Shown: positions 27,144 through 35,599, counted from the first letter of the stretch. The stretch is DNA of 64,000 nt from Streptomyces hiroshimensis (GCF_014650335.1 NZ_BMUT01000004.1:248001-312000); one strand, 5' to 3'. The notes: generated by a model from the letters alone, not told the origin. A program made the numbers and translations.

Positions 27144-28721
27144 ATGAAGCGAATGCACCGACGACGCGACGTGCTCACGGCTGTCGCGGGCGCGGCGGGC
27201 GTGCTTACCCTCGATACCGTGACGTTCGCGAGGGACGGACAGGGCGGCCAGGGCGGCCAGGGCGGCCAGGGCGGCCAGGGCGGCGAGAACGGCGGGGACG
27301 GCAGGGACGGCGAGGCCGTGACCCGCAAGGTCTCGGGGCGGCTCCCGGCCGGAGCGCCCGACTACGTCTACCTGCCCGTGGAAGTGCCGGCCGGCGTGCA
27401 CGAGATCGCCGTCTCGTACGCGTACGACAGACCGTCCGTACCCGCCGGCACCCAGGGCAACGCGTGCGACATCGGCATCTTCGACGAGCGCGGTACGGGG
27501 CTGGGCGGCGCGGGCTTCCGCGGGTGGTCGGGGGGCGCCCGGACCGAGTTCGCGATCAGCGCCGATCGGGCCACGCCCGGCTATCTGGCGGGCCCCGTGC
27601 GGCCCGGCACCTGGCACGTCGTCCTCGGCCCGTACACGGTCGCGCCGCAGGGCCTGGCGTACGAGGTGACGGTGACGCTGCGGTACGGGGCCGGGGGCAC
27701 GACCCCCCGTCCGGTGTACCCGCCGCAGCGCGCCCGGGGCCGCGGCCGCGCCTGGTACCGCGGCGACAACCACCTGCACAGCGTGCACTCCGACGGCAAG
27801 CGCACCCCCGCCGAGATCGCGGCCGCGGCGCGGGCGGCCGGCCTGGACTGGTTCACGACGACCGAGCACAACACGACGTCGGCGCACGGCGCGTGGGAGG
27901 GCCTGTGGGGCGACGACCTCCTGATCCTCACAGGAGAAGAGGTCACCACGCGCAACGGCCACGTGGTCGCCCTCGGCACCGACCCCGGCGTCTTCATCGA
28001 CTGGCGCTACCGCGCCCGCGACGGCGCCTTCGGCCGCTTCGCCCGGGCGATCCACCGGGCAGGCGGACTGGTCGTGCCCGCGCACCCCTACGCGACCTGC
28101 GTCGGCTGCAACTGGAAGTTCGGCTTCGAGGACGCGGACGCGGTGGAGGTGTGGAACGGCCCGTACACGCCGGACGACGAGATGGCGGTGGCGGCGTGGG
28201 ACGCGATGCTGGTCGCGTCGGTACGGGACGGCGGCCGCTGGCTACCGGCCATGGGCAACAGCGACGCCCACCGCGAGCCGCAGGTGGTGGGCCTGCCGCA
28301 GACGGTGGTCCGGGCGGACGACCTGACGCGCGAGGCGCTGCTGGCGGGGATCCGGGCGGGGAGGAGCTGGATCGCGGAGTCGTCGGCGGTGAAGCTGTCC
28401 TTCACAGCGACGGGCGGCCGCGGCCGCCACGCCGGCATCGGCGAACGCCTCCCGGTCGGCCGGGACACTCCGGTGACGGTCCGCCTGGAGGTCTCGGGGG
28501 TACCGGAGGGCTGCACGGCGTCCTTCGTAACGGACCAGGGCCGCCTGTACGAGACACCGCTGCCCGCCTCGCTGCCCGCCTCGGGCAAGGGAACGATCGA
28601 GTGGCGGACGACGCCCTCGTACGCGGCGTACGTACGGGCGGAGGTGCGGCGCGCTCCGGCAGCGGGCTCGGGGATGCCGGGGGCGATGGTGGCGCTGACG
28701 AATCCGGTGTTCCTGGGATAG
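27144..28721 (+). CDS. Secreted PHP-type metal-dependent hydrolase (CehA/McbA-like)
   Basis: A 525-residue protein with an ATG preceded by GGGAGG. The N-terminus KRMHRRRDVLTAVAGAAGVLTLDTVTFA resembles a Tat signal peptide, though the second Arg pair is not canonical. A GlyGlyGln repeat (about residues 32-48) links to a beta-rich domain, then a PHP phosphoesterase-like domain: DNHLHSVHSDGKRTPAE (His-x-His), TEHNTTSAHG, VVALGTDPG, PAHPY and NSDAH, which together could bind two or three metals. Related proteins hydrolyse carbamates or phosphoesters. The C-terminal region after about 420 is a beta domain. The substrate is unknown. Confidence 0.87.
   Translation: MKRMHRRRDVLTAVAGAAGVLTLDTVTFARDGQGGQGGQGGQGGQGGENGGDGRDGEAVTRKVSGRLPAGAPDYVYLPVEVPAGVHEIAVSYAYDRPSVPAGTQGNACDIGIFDERGTGLGGAGFRGWSGGARTEFAISADRATPGYLAGPVRPGTWHVVLGPYTVAPQGLAYEVTVTLRYGAGGTTPRPVYPPQRARGRGRAWYRGDNHLHSVHSDGKRTPAEIAAAARAAGLDWFTTTEHNTTSAHGAWEGLWGDDLLILTGEEVTTRNGHVVALGTDPGVFIDWRYRARDGAFGRFARAIHRAGGLVVPAHPYATCVGCNWKFGFEDADAVEVWNGPYTPDDEMAVAAWDAMLVASVRDGGRWLPAMGNSDAHREPQVVGLPQTVVRADDLTREALLAGIRAGRSWIAESSAVKLSFTATGGRGRHAGIGERLPVGRDTPVTVRLEVSGVPEGCTASFVTDQGRLYETPLPASLPASGKGTIEWRTTPSYAAYVRAEVRRAPAAGSGMPGAMVALTNPVFLG
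27237..27300 (+). repeat. 9-nt tandem repeat GGCCAGGGC encoding Gly-Gly-Gln
   Basis: Five or six near-perfect units encode GQGGQGGQGGQGG directly after the signal peptide of the metallohydrolase. It is probably a flexible spacer, and its length is probably polymorphic. Confidence 0.8.
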
Positions 28722-28857
28722 CCGACCAGACTCCGGATCGAACACGAGGCGCACAGAAAAGGGCCGATCAACCTTTCGTGGTATCCGCCGAGTTGGCCCC
28801 ATTCATGGCGATAGAGTCACGCTCAGCGCTTCGAGAGCGCCCCCCTTCAAGAGGTCC

Positions 28858-28873
28858 CGACATCGGGATGTCG
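28858..28873. promoter_or_regulatory. Inverted repeat CGACATC-GG-GATGTCG
   Basis: A perfect 7-bp dyad about 90 nt before the possible tiny ORF at 28951. It could be an operator or an RNA hairpin. Nothing else supports a role. Confidence 0.3.
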
Positions 28874-28950
28874 CTCCAGGGTGTCCCGGTCCGGGCTCCC
28901 TCCGGCGCGGTCACCGGATTCTGGCCGCAGCCCGATGAAGGGGGGCGCCA

Positions 28951-29034
28951 GTGGGGCGTCACCGTAAGAAGCCTCTGCACGAGCGGATCGCAGCCGTGGT
29001 TCGCGAGCTGTGGAGGTGGTGCACCAAAAGGTGA
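28951..29034 (+). CDS. Possible 27-residue basic peptide
   Basis: A GTG start with a strong Shine-Dalgarno-like AAGGGGGG 5 nt upstream opens a 28-codon frame ending at 29034. The peptide begins VGRHRKKPLHERIAAVV and continues with a Trp-rich basic end. It is supported only by the ribosome binding site and position, and it may be spurious. Confidence 0.22.
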   Translation: MGRHRKKPLHERIAAVVRELWRWCTKR

Positions 29035-29126
29035 CCACCGGACGGCGACCGGCAATCCTCACACCAGCTGAGGACTGACGGTCGGATCCGTCCCTTACGG
29101 TTGGCCCTCGCCCGGGTGTCCGGCCC

Positions 29127-29172
29127 GAGGCGGGGGCCTCTTTGTATCGATCCCTAAGCTACCCAGGGATCG
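29127..29172 (+). terminator. Two consecutive stem-loops, terminator-like
   Basis: GAGGC-GGGG-GCCTC followed by TTTGT at 29127-29145, then CGATCCCT-N9-AGGGATCG at 29148-29172. The first has a short U-rich tail. They lie downstream of the tiny ORF and upstream of the DUF11 gene. Confidence 0.45.
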
Positions 29173-29344
29173 CGTCACATGCGAGCCCTTCCGTGAGCGG
29201 GCGAGCGGCGAGTTCCTCGAACACCGCCGTGCAACCATGGCCGGCCTGAGCGCGCGTTCACCCCTTGGGGCGGTTTATGGGTAGTGCTCATGTCCCGGTG
29301 CAAGCCATCTCCCCACTGAATGCGTGCAGGGAGAGGGGACAGCC

Positions 29345-29839
29345 ATGCCTGATCGTCTGCCCAGAGTTCTGACCCTCGTCGCCTTCCTGGTGGGCGTGGG
29401 AGTGATCACCGGCGCCGCCATGATGCCGGCGGCGCCGTTCGACACCATGGCGACCTCCATCAGAATCGCCAAGACCGCAGACCGGACGACGGCGCGTCCC
29501 GGCGACACGGTCAACTACACGGTGACGGTGACCAACACCGGCACCACCGCGATCAACGGCGCCGAGTTCTCCGACGACCTGTCGGACGTGCTGGACGACG
29601 CCCGGCTCAACTCGGCCACGTCCGACAGCGGTTCGACCCGGCACTCGTCCCACGCCCTCACCTGGCAGGGCGACCTGCCCTCCGGCGCCAAGGCCACGAT
29701 CAGCTACTCGGCGAGGGTCACCGACCCCCGGGCAGGCAACGGCCGCCTGACCGACAAGGTCACCTCCACGACGACTGGCAACAACTGCCCTGCGGGCAGC
29801 CGGGATTCGGCCTGCTCGACCAGCACGCCGGTGTCATAG
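29345..29839 (+). CDS. Small secreted or membrane-tethered DUF11 protein
   Basis: A 164-residue protein with GAGGGGACA upstream of the ATG. A signal peptide or anchor (residues 8-30, VLTLVAFLVGVGVITGAAMMP) is followed by one DUF11 beta-sandwich repeat: SIRIAKTADRTTARPGDTVNYTVTVTNTG, then SDDLSDVLDDA and YSARVTDPRAGNGRLTDKVTS. DUF11 domains occur in bacterial surface proteins and are usually longer or repeated, so a single copy without an anchor tail is compact. Two cysteines near the C-terminus (NNCPAGSRDSACS) probably form a disulfide. It has no clear operon partner. Confidence 0.85.
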   Translation: MPDRLPRVLTLVAFLVGVGVITGAAMMPAAPFDTMATSIRIAKTADRTTARPGDTVNYTVTVTNTGTTAINGAEFSDDLSDVLDDARLNSATSDSGSTRHSSHALTWQGDLPSGAKATISYSARVTDPRAGNGRLTDKVTSTTTGNNCPAGSRDSACSTSTPVS

Positions 29840-30003
29840 GGGCGGGCTCTCCCGGCAAGTACAGCCAGGCAGGGCTGTGAGCGCGGCCGGGCCACTGGTG
29901 TGAGGAACAGGCACCGGCCACATCCGGGCGCCCGCCCGGCGCGGGCCCGACGGTAAGACCCGCGCGGGCCGCCACCACGTGCGCAGGGATCTCCAGGCCG
30001 CCC

Positions 30004-30375
30004 TCATTTCAGCCCCCGCTGGAGGCTGAGGAGATCCTTAGCCGCCAGGCCCAGGCCCCTCGCGAAGGTGATCGCCGAGGCGTACCCGTCCCCGGGCCCG
30101 AGCCCCAGCCGGTGCCGGGCCTCGCGCACGGTGGCGAGGGTCTCCTCGCCCGCGCCCGCGCCCGCTTCCAGCGCGGAAGCCGCCTCGGCGATGTAGACGC
30201 GGAGGCGGTCGGTGATGGCACTCACGCGGCTGGGGGCGGGGAGCCAGCGGTCCATGGCGATGGCGTCGCGGATCACCGCGTCGATTCCGTCGAGCGTGCG
30301 CCCGGCCGCTGCGGATGGCGGCACGACGAAGGTGAGGCCTCCACCGGTGTGGCCGGTGTACGGGCATAGGGGCAT
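30004..30375 (-). CDS. Small protein resembling DUF6415
   Basis: A 123-residue protein with GAAGGAG 8 nt before the ATG at 30375. The sequence is helical: LDGIDAVIRDAIAMDRWLP, RVSAITDRLRVYIAEAASALE, then TVREARHRLGLGPG and FARGLGLAAKDLLSLQRGL. The RLRxYI...AREARRRL pattern recalls the DUF6415 family annotated near Streptomyces whiJ-like and natural-product loci. This assignment is from memory and weak. It diverges from the XRE regulator at 30658, so the two may form one locus with the following DUF397 gene. Confidence 0.7.
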   Translation of the reverse strand: MPLCPYTGHTGGGLTFVVPPSAAAGRTLDGIDAVIRDAIAMDRWLPAPSRVSAITDRLRVYIAEAASALEAGAGAGEETLATVREARHRLGLGPGDGYASAITFARGLGLAAKDLLSLQRGLK

Positions 30376-30657
30376 GACGGCTCCTTCGGGGGCGACGTGA
30401 GAGCGGTCCGCGCGAATCGGTGCGGGCTGCTGAACCACGGTCCCGCGGCGGCTCCTTCGGTCGCAACCTCAATCAACCCCGTACAACAAATTGGCATATG
30501 ACAGACCGCGGACAGAGCTTGCCCGACGGGGTACAGGCAGTGGGAAACTCCCAACAGGGCTGCTGCGAGGGGTAGCTGAGCATCGCCGCAAGGCAGCACA
30601 TCCGCGCCCGCGGAGAACAAGAGCGCGCCGAGAAAAATATCTTCAGGGAGCTCACGA

Positions 30658-31527
30658 GTGGCAGCACGACGCGGTCCGACGTTTCGTCGGAGAGAGCTGG
30701 GCAAGGAGCTTCGGCGCCTGCGAGAAAGGAAGGGGTACGGCACCAAGGAAGCCGCCGCGGCCATCGAGAGCTCGGAGGCGAAGCTCAACAGGGTCGAAAC
30801 AGGCCACAACCAGCTGCCTCGTGTTCGCGACCTGGAAGACCTGCTCGATTTCTATGGCGTCACCGACCCCGACGACCGCGATCACCTGCTGATGTTGCAC
30901 CGCGAGTCACTCAGCCACGATTGGTACAGGCCGTACCAGAACTTCCTGCCGTCAGGAGCACAGCTGTACGCGGGTCTAGAATCCGATGCGGCCACGATCC
31001 GAGCATGGCATTCACAGGTCGTCTTCGCGCACCTGCAGACCGAGAGCTACGCCCGGTCCATCTTCATGACGTCGAAGCCCGTTGACGAGAGGACAACCGA
31101 GTTCGTTGAGGAGAACGTAGCCCTCCGCATGAAGCGCAAGGAGATCCTGCTCCGGGAAGATCCGCCTGAGCTGCGCGTCATCCTTGACGAAGCGGCGCTG
31201 CGCCGCGTCATCGGCGGCCCGGAGATCATGCGTGAACAGTACAAGGAGATCGAGCGTGTGGCTGCGCTCGACCACGTGACGGTGCAGATCCTCCCCCAGA
31301 ACCTTGCGACGTACCGGTCTGGGGCGGATTTCGTTCTCTTGAACTTCGACGCCAAAATCGACTCCGTGGTCATGCTGGACAGCGCACTGGGCACGACTTT
31401 GTCCGACAAGGCACGTGAAGTCGGGGCCTACACACGGCGGTTCGACGCCATGCGTGAAGGCGCCCTGGCACCGGTGAAGACTCCCGAATTCCTCCACAAA
31501 CTGGCAGGAGAGCTCGATGTCGACTGA
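30658..31527 (+). CDS. XRE-type regulator with DUF5753 domain, second whiJ-like locus
   Basis: A 289-residue protein that starts with GTG at 30658 after GGGAG. The helix-turn-helix spans about residues 10-70 (LGKELRRLRERKGYGTKEAAAAIESSEAKLNRVETG), and the DUF5753 region follows (GLESDAATIRAWHSQVVFAHLQTESYA; RRVIGGPEIMREQYKEI; VQILPQNLATYRSGADFVLL). The frame overlaps the next gene, a DUF397 protein, by 11 nt, the usual arrangement for co-translated WhiJ-like pairs. Codon use and GC content are lower than in the neighbours, which may indicate acquisition by transfer. Confidence 0.92.
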   Translation: MAARRGPTFRRRELGKELRRLRERKGYGTKEAAAAIESSEAKLNRVETGHNQLPRVRDLEDLLDFYGVTDPDDRDHLLMLHRESLSHDWYRPYQNFLPSGAQLYAGLESDAATIRAWHSQVVFAHLQTESYARSIFMTSKPVDERTTEFVEENVALRMKRKEILLREDPPELRVILDEAALRRVIGGPEIMREQYKEIERVAALDHVTVQILPQNLATYRSGADFVLLNFDAKIDSVVMLDSALGTTLSDKAREVGAYTRRFDAMREGALAPVKTPEFLHKLAGELDVD

Positions 31528-31747
31528 TACCCGCATAACTGCTCTCGAAGCAGCCGATGAATCGGCCTGGTTCAAGTCCTCCTACAGTGGCGACAACCAC
31601 GGCGTCAGTTGCGTCTCGGTCGCGGCGCTGACTGACAACGTCGCCGTGCGTGACTCCAAACAACACAACGGCCCCGTCTTCGTTACCCCGACCGCGGCGT
31701 GGTCCTCCTTCGTCCGCGAGGTCCGGTCCGGGAATTGGCCGGCATAG
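31517..31747 (+). CDS. DUF397 small protein, partner of the second XRE regulator
   Basis: A 76-residue protein whose ATG lies inside the last codons of the regulator gene (11-nt overlap), with GGCAGGAGAG upstream. Conserved blocks are AWFKSSYSGDNHGVSCVSVA, NVAVRDSK and AWSSFVREVRSG. By family knowledge it should bind the XRE partner. It has a longer N-terminal extension than the other DUF397 protein in this window. Confidence 0.93.
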   Translation: MSTDTRITALEAADESAWFKSSYSGDNHGVSCVSVAALTDNVAVRDSKQHNGPVFVTPTAAWSSFVREVRSGNWPA

Positions 31748-31966
31748 GGCGAGTCACCGCCGCCCCGGCGGGCGCGTACGCGCGCAGGGTTCGGGCGATC
31801 TTGCCCGGGCTGGCGGGGAGCGGGCTGCTGCCGCGATGTGACTGAGCCCGTCGTGGGCGCTTCGCTCGGCTCGCCACCATCGTGGTTGCGCGTCCGGCTG
31901 CGGATGGTGGTGGGTGGCGGCCTTTCGGGCGCGGAAATCAACCGGCCGGTGGCAGGGGGCGGCGGA

Positions 31967-32464
31967 TCAGACAGCGGCCAGGCTCTTCGCCATGACCCGC
32001 TCCCTGCCAACGCCATCGGACAGAAGCTCGCCGGGCTCACCCGTGTCCGTGAAACCGTGCCGCTCATAGAGCGCGGTCGCCTTGCGGTTGTCCGGCATGA
32101 CGGACAACCGCAGCGTCGTGGCACCGCGCTCCACCGCCCACCGCTCGACCGCCTGGATCAGGCAGTCGCTCACGCCCCTGCCCCGAGCCGTGGGGCTGAC
32201 CCACATCGAGATCAACTCCACCTTCTCGGCTCCCTCGCCCGGCACTCCGCTGGCTATGCCCACCGGAAGGCCGTCGAGGAACGCGACGAGATCGTGCGCG
32301 CCAGGAATCGACAGACGGGCGCGCCAGCGTTCCTCTCGGTCGCCGGAGCCCTGCCACTGAGCCAGCGTCGATCCGAACGCGTAGGGCGCCTCAGCGAGCG
32401 CGGCCAGTCGCAACTCCCGCCAAAGGGGCCAGTCGTCTGATTCCACAGTGCGCAGTTCAAGCAT
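31967..32464 (-). CDS. GNAT family N-acetyltransferase
   Basis: A 165-residue single-domain acetyltransferase. Acetyl-CoA-binding motif A is MWVSPTARGRGVSDCLI (about residues 91-107), followed by VERGATTLRLSVMPDNRKATALYERHGFTDTGE, typical of the RimI-like branch. The N-terminus reads ELRTVESDDWPLWRELRLAAL. The acyl acceptor, protein or small molecule, cannot be told from the sequence. It is transcribed in the same direction as the ECF41 sigma gene upstream, but a strong hairpin at 32556-32578 separates them. Confidence 0.92.
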   Translation of the reverse strand: MLELRTVESDDWPLWRELRLAALAEAPYAFGSTLAQWQGSGDREERWRARLSIPGAHDLVAFLDGLPVGIASGVPGEGAEKVELISMWVSPTARGRGVSDCLIQAVERWAVERGATTLRLSVMPDNRKATALYERHGFTDTGEPGELLSDGVGRERVMAKSLAAV

Positions 32465-32555
32465 GATCCAGACCCTGCCCGCCCGCCGGGACGGACAGCA
32501 AGTTGATTACCACCATGCAAACGAGGTCGTTCAGCCCTGCGACCAACGCAAAGAA

Positions 32556-32578
32556 GGGGGCGGCCACCGGCCGCCCCC
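32556..32578 (-). terminator. Terminator hairpin after the ECF41 sigma factor gene
   Basis: A perfect 10-bp stem GGGGGCGGCC / GGCCGCCCCC with a 3-nt loop, starting 8 nt past the sigma factor stop codon on the minus strand. There is no U-tract, as usual in this genome type. Confidence 0.8.
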
Positions 32579-32585
32579 GCCCGAC

Positions 32586-33482
32586 TCACCTCATCAGCAC
32601 ACTCACATCGATCCGCGCCAGCCGCTCCGGGTCCGTGAGGATGTCCAACGCAGTGACCCTGCCGCCCTGGATGGTGAAGGCCATGACCGACATCGGCCGG
32701 CCGTCCGCGACGGCCACGAATCCCGGCGTGCCGTTGATCAACGCCGGAAGCGCCGCCTCGGCGAAGCGGGCGAACATGAGCGCCTGGGAGGCGACCTCGG
32801 TCGCGCCCCGGAGCAGCCCGCCCGGGCGCAGTGTGCCGCCGTCCGAGCGGGCCACGATGTCCGGGTCGAGGACGGCGACGAGGGCGTCGAAGTCACCGCC
32901 GCGCGCGGCGGCCAGGAAGGCGTCGACGACCCGGCGGCGGGCGGCCAGGTCGGTGTCGGGCGCCGGGGCCTGGCCCTGCACGCGGCGGCGGGCGCGGCTG
33001 GCGAGTTGCCGGGTGGCGGCCGGAGTGCGGTCGATGACCTCGGCGATGTCGTCGAAGGGCACGTGGAACATGTCGTGCAGGACGAAGGCGAGCCGTTCCG
33101 CGGGGGCGAGGGTCTGCAGGACGACCATGAGGGCGATGCCGACCGAGTCGGCCAGGAGGATCTCCTGTTCCGGATCGATGCGGTCCGCCCCGCTGATGAC
33201 CGGGTCGGGGAGGCGGACCACCTGCCCGTCCTGGTCGTGGAGCGGCTCCTCGTGCCGCGTGGCGCGCGAACGCAGCATGTCCAGGCACACCCGCCCCGTC
33301 ACGGTGGTCAGCCAGCCGCCGAGGTTGCCGACCTCGCTGACGTCGGACCGGCTCAGCTTGAGCCACGTCTCCTGCACGGCGTCGTCGGCCTCGGAGAGCG
33401 AGCCGAGCATCCGGTAGGCCACCGCCCTCAGGTGCGTCCGGTGCTCCTCGAACCGCCGCGCCAGAATTTCTTTCTCGGTCAC
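32586..33482 (-). CDS. ECF41-family RNA polymerase sigma factor (SigJ-like)
   Basis: A 298-residue ECF sigma factor with region 2 at about 10-80 (AYRMLGSLSEADDAVQETWLKL), region 4 at about 120-185 (LAPAERLAFVLHDMFHVPFDDIAEVI) and a C-terminal SnoaL-like domain at about 195-298. Two signatures of ECF41, DGGTLRPGG and INGTPGFV, are present. In this family the C-terminal extension regulates the sigma factor without a classical anti-sigma factor. The start is the GTG at 33482. The divergent neighbour is a carboxymuconolactone decarboxylase, the standard ECF41 partner, and a promoter matching the family consensus lies between them. It probably responds to a redox or small-molecule signal. Confidence 0.93.
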   Translation of the reverse strand: MTEKEILARRFEEHRTHLRAVAYRMLGSLSEADDAVQETWLKLSRSDVSEVGNLGGWLTTVTGRVCLDMLRSRATRHEEPLHDQDGQVVRLPDPVISGADRIDPEQEILLADSVGIALMVVLQTLAPAERLAFVLHDMFHVPFDDIAEVIDRTPAATRQLASRARRRVQGQAPAPDTDLAARRRVVDAFLAAARGGDFDALVAVLDPDIVARSDGGTLRPGGLLRGATEVASQALMFARFAEAALPALINGTPGFVAVADGRPMSVMAFTIQGGRVTALDILTDPERLARIDVSVLMR

Positions 33483-33483
33483 C

Positions 33484-33510
33484 TGTCACATCCCCCTGTT
33501 TCCATCCGTC
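33484..33510 (+). promoter_or_regulatory. ECF41 promoter (TGTCACA-N16-CGTC)
   Basis: TGTCACA at 33484-33490, a 16-nt spacer and CGTC at 33507-33510 match the published ECF41 consensus exactly. It points towards the carboxymuconolactone decarboxylase gene at 33579, about 68 nt away. The -35 element begins 2 nt from the divergent sigma gene's start codon. Confidence 0.85.
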
Positions 33511-33578
33511 AGTGAAGTGAACGGACGACAACCGGCCGGGGAGGACGCCCCGGCCACCATGACACAGAGGATTTGATC

Positions 33579-34040
33579 ATGACCGCTCGGATGAAGAACC
33601 CTGCGAAGGTCCTGCCCGACACCATGACGGGTATCCAGAATCTCTTCAAGGCCATTCACAAGGGCGGCGTGCCGCAGGAGCTCCTGGAGCTGGTCCACCT
33701 GCGGGTCAGCCAGATCAACGGCTGCAGCGCCTGCGTGTACGGCGGTGTGGCGAGCGCGAAGAAGGCGGGGGTCGGCGAGGACCGGCTGCACGCCGTAGCG
33801 GCCTGGCAGGAGGCCCCGTTCTTCACCGACGCCGAGCGCGCCGCGCTGGCCCTGGCCGAGGTCTCCACGCGGCTCGCCGACCACACCGGCAAGGCGGTGC
33901 CGGACGACATCTGGGACGCGGCCGCCGACCACTTCACCGAGGAGCAGCTCGCCGCGATCATCCTCATGGTCGCCACGAGCAACTTCTTCAACCGCCTCAA
34001 CACCACCATCGAGGAGCCGGCCGGGACGACCTGGAGCTAG
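33579..34040 (+). CDS. Carboxymuconolactone decarboxylase / AhpD-like protein, ECF41 target
   Basis: A 153-residue protein; the ATG at 33579 follows GAGG at a 9-nt spacing. The CxxC sequence INGCSACVYGG (about residues 46-56) with the downstream His in RLHAVAAWQ is the active-site pattern of the AhpD-like CMD superfamily, which uses the cysteines as peroxidase or disulfide reductase. ECF41 loci almost always carry a CMD, an oxidoreductase or an epimerase gene next to the sigma gene, driven by the ECF41 promoter. That promoter lies directly upstream here. Confidence 0.93.
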   Translation: MTARMKNPAKVLPDTMTGIQNLFKAIHKGGVPQELLELVHLRVSQINGCSACVYGGVASAKKAGVGEDRLHAVAAWQEAPFFTDAERAALALAEVSTRLADHTGKAVPDDIWDAAADHFTEEQLAAIILMVATSNFFNRLNTTIEEPAGTTWS

Positions 34041-34048
34041 GCCGCTCG

Positions 34049-34621
34049 TTACGCCGCGGCGCCGCCGCCCTCCTGCACCGCCTCGACGTCAACCGTGACG
34101 TCGACCATGTCGCTGACGACCACACCACCCCGGTCGACCACGTCGTTCCAGCTCACCCCGAAGTCCTGGCGGTTGATCCTGGTGGTGGCCGTGAATCCGG
34201 CCCTGCGCCTGGGGCCGGCATCGCGGCCGTCCTCCCACCAGGGGGTGTCCCACTGCCCCAGGTACGTGACGTCGAACGTCACAGGGCGCGTCACCCCGCG
34301 GATGGTGAGGTCCCCGGAGACCTCGAATTCCGTCGCGCTCGCCTGATGGACGCCCGTCCCGGTGAAGGTCCATTCCGGGTGGTTGTCGCAGTCGAAGAAG
34401 TCCGCACTGCGGAGGTGGGCGTCGCGCTGTTCCTGGCCCGTGTACACCCCGGTCGCGTCGATCACCGCTTCCACGCGGGCGTTCTCCGGGTCGTCGGGAT
34501 CGACCTCCAGCGAGCCGCGTACGTTCTTCAACTGCCCGCGCACGTAGGTGACCATCATGTGCCTGGCGCGGAATTCGGCGCCGGTGTGGCCGGGCTCGAA
34601 GAACCATCTGGTGCTGCCCAT
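34049..34621 (-). CDS. YceI-like lipid-binding protein
   Basis: A 190-residue protein with GGGAGGT before the ATG at 34621. It shows the YceI lipocalin-like beta-barrel: FEPGHTGAEFRARHMMVTYVRGQLKNVRGSLEVDPDDPENARVEAVI-type sequence and HLRSADFFDCDNHPEWTFTG, then the central GDLTIRGVTRPVTFDVTYLG. Members bind isoprenoid chains in the barrel. No signal peptide is visible, so it is cytosolic, as is usual for actinobacterial forms. It converges with the CMD gene (8-nt gap) and diverges from the serine hydrolase gene. Confidence 0.93.
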   Translation of the reverse strand: MGSTRWFFEPGHTGAEFRARHMMVTYVRGQLKNVRGSLEVDPDDPENARVEAVIDATGVYTGQEQRDAHLRSADFFDCDNHPEWTFTGTGVHQASATEFEVSGDLTIRGVTRPVTFDVTYLGQWDTPWWEDGRDAGPRRRAGFTATTRINRQDFGVSWNDVVDRGGVVVSDMVDVTVDVEAVQEGGGAAA

Positions 34622-34683
34622 GGCACCTCCCGGGCAGAGGTTTCCACCCTTCGGACCTGCCCCTTCCGCCAGGATAGGTCGCC

Positions 34684-35547
34684 ATGGAGTTCTCTGCGCC
34701 TTCGTGCGTCCTGGGCAGCGACGGCCTCTGCGCGCCCCACACCGACCGCGGCCACGACCCCGGTGCCTTCGTCGAGATCGGCTCGCTGACGAAGGTGCTG
34801 ACCGGAACGCTGCTGATGCAGCTCACGGCCCAGGGCGTCGTCTCCCCGGACGATCCCGTGGAGCGGTGGCTGAAGACGCCCGCGGGTACGGGCATCACGT
34901 TGCGGCATCTGCAGGAGCACACCTCGGGGCTGCCCCGCCTGCCCCCTCCGCTGCCCGGCACGACCCGCTCGGACCCGTACCGCCCCTTCACCGACCAGGC
35001 GCTGCGCGAACTCCTCGCGGCCGGCCTCGGCCCCCTCGTCGCCGCTCCTCCCGGGGAAAAGGAGGAGTACTCCAATCTTGGTTACGCCGTGCTCGGCGCC
35101 GCGTTGTCGGCAGCGGCGGGTGGCCCGTACGCCGACCTGCTGGCCGCGCACGTGCTGGATCCGCTCGGCATACGCAGCGACGTCACGCACCGGCCGCCGC
35201 CCGGGCGGAGCCTTGTTCCGACCGGCCTCTTCGGCCGGCGGCTGCGGCCGTGGACGATGACCGGCGCGATTCTCCCTGCGGGCGGCATGTGGGCGACCCC
35301 GCGCGCGGCGGCCCGCATACTCACCGGCCTGGTGGTGGAGCGTGTGCTGGGCGAACCGGCCCCGGCGTGGCAGCGGGCGGGCGAACTCGTCTGGCACAAC
35401 GGCGCCACCCGGAACTCCTCCGTCTTCGCCGGCGCCTTCCCGGACGGCCGCTGGATCCTCGTCCACCGCCTCGGCGGCACCGCGGACACGACGGACCGCA
35501 TGGCCGTCGACCACCTGCGGGGGACGAGGTGCGGCCGCGCCGGCTGA
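34684..35547 (+). CDS. Beta-lactamase-related serine hydrolase
   Basis: A 287-residue class C-type beta-lactamase fold. The nucleophile is in SLTK (S34-K37), the Tyr-x-Asn motif is YSNLGYAVLG, and the third motif region is HNGATRNSSVFAGAF. It is shorter than typical members at the N-terminus and lacks a signal peptide, so it probably acts in the cytosol as an esterase or peptidase, not as an antibiotic-resistance lactamase. The start could be further upstream, but no better ribosome binding site is seen. It lies convergent to the APC permease. Confidence 0.88.
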   Translation: MEFSAPSCVLGSDGLCAPHTDRGHDPGAFVEIGSLTKVLTGTLLMQLTAQGVVSPDDPVERWLKTPAGTGITLRHLQEHTSGLPRLPPPLPGTTRSDPYRPFTDQALRELLAAGLGPLVAAPPGEKEEYSNLGYAVLGAALSAAAGGPYADLLAAHVLDPLGIRSDVTHRPPPGRSLVPTGLFGRRLRPWTMTGAILPAGGMWATPRAAARILTGLVVERVLGEPAPAWQRAGELVWHNGATRNSSVFAGAFPDGRWILVHRLGGTADTTDRMAVDHLRGTRCGRAG

Positions 35548-35599
35548 GCGCCCCGACGATGCGGCCGGGGCCGAGCCCCCGGCCAGGCTGCGCCCCCGG

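Larger units (their letters stand above)
28722..29344. other. 623-nt intergenic region with palindromes, a possible tiny ORF and terminators
   Basis: It holds an inverted repeat at 28858-28873 (CGACATC-GG-GATGTCG), a possible 27-codon ORF at 28951-29034, a short hairpin near 29048-29066, a terminator-like stem at 29127-29143 and an 8-bp stem at 29148-29172. No longer frame on either strand has convincing codon bias. Confidence 0.5.

Noticed and set aside
28768..29055. 95-codon minus-strand frame in the large intergenic region
   Set aside because: No ribosome binding site, no recognisable domain and poor codon bias.
34684..35547. Antibiotic-resistance beta-lactamase
   Set aside because: No signal peptide and only the general serine hydrolase motifs; it is more likely a cytosolic esterase or peptidase.
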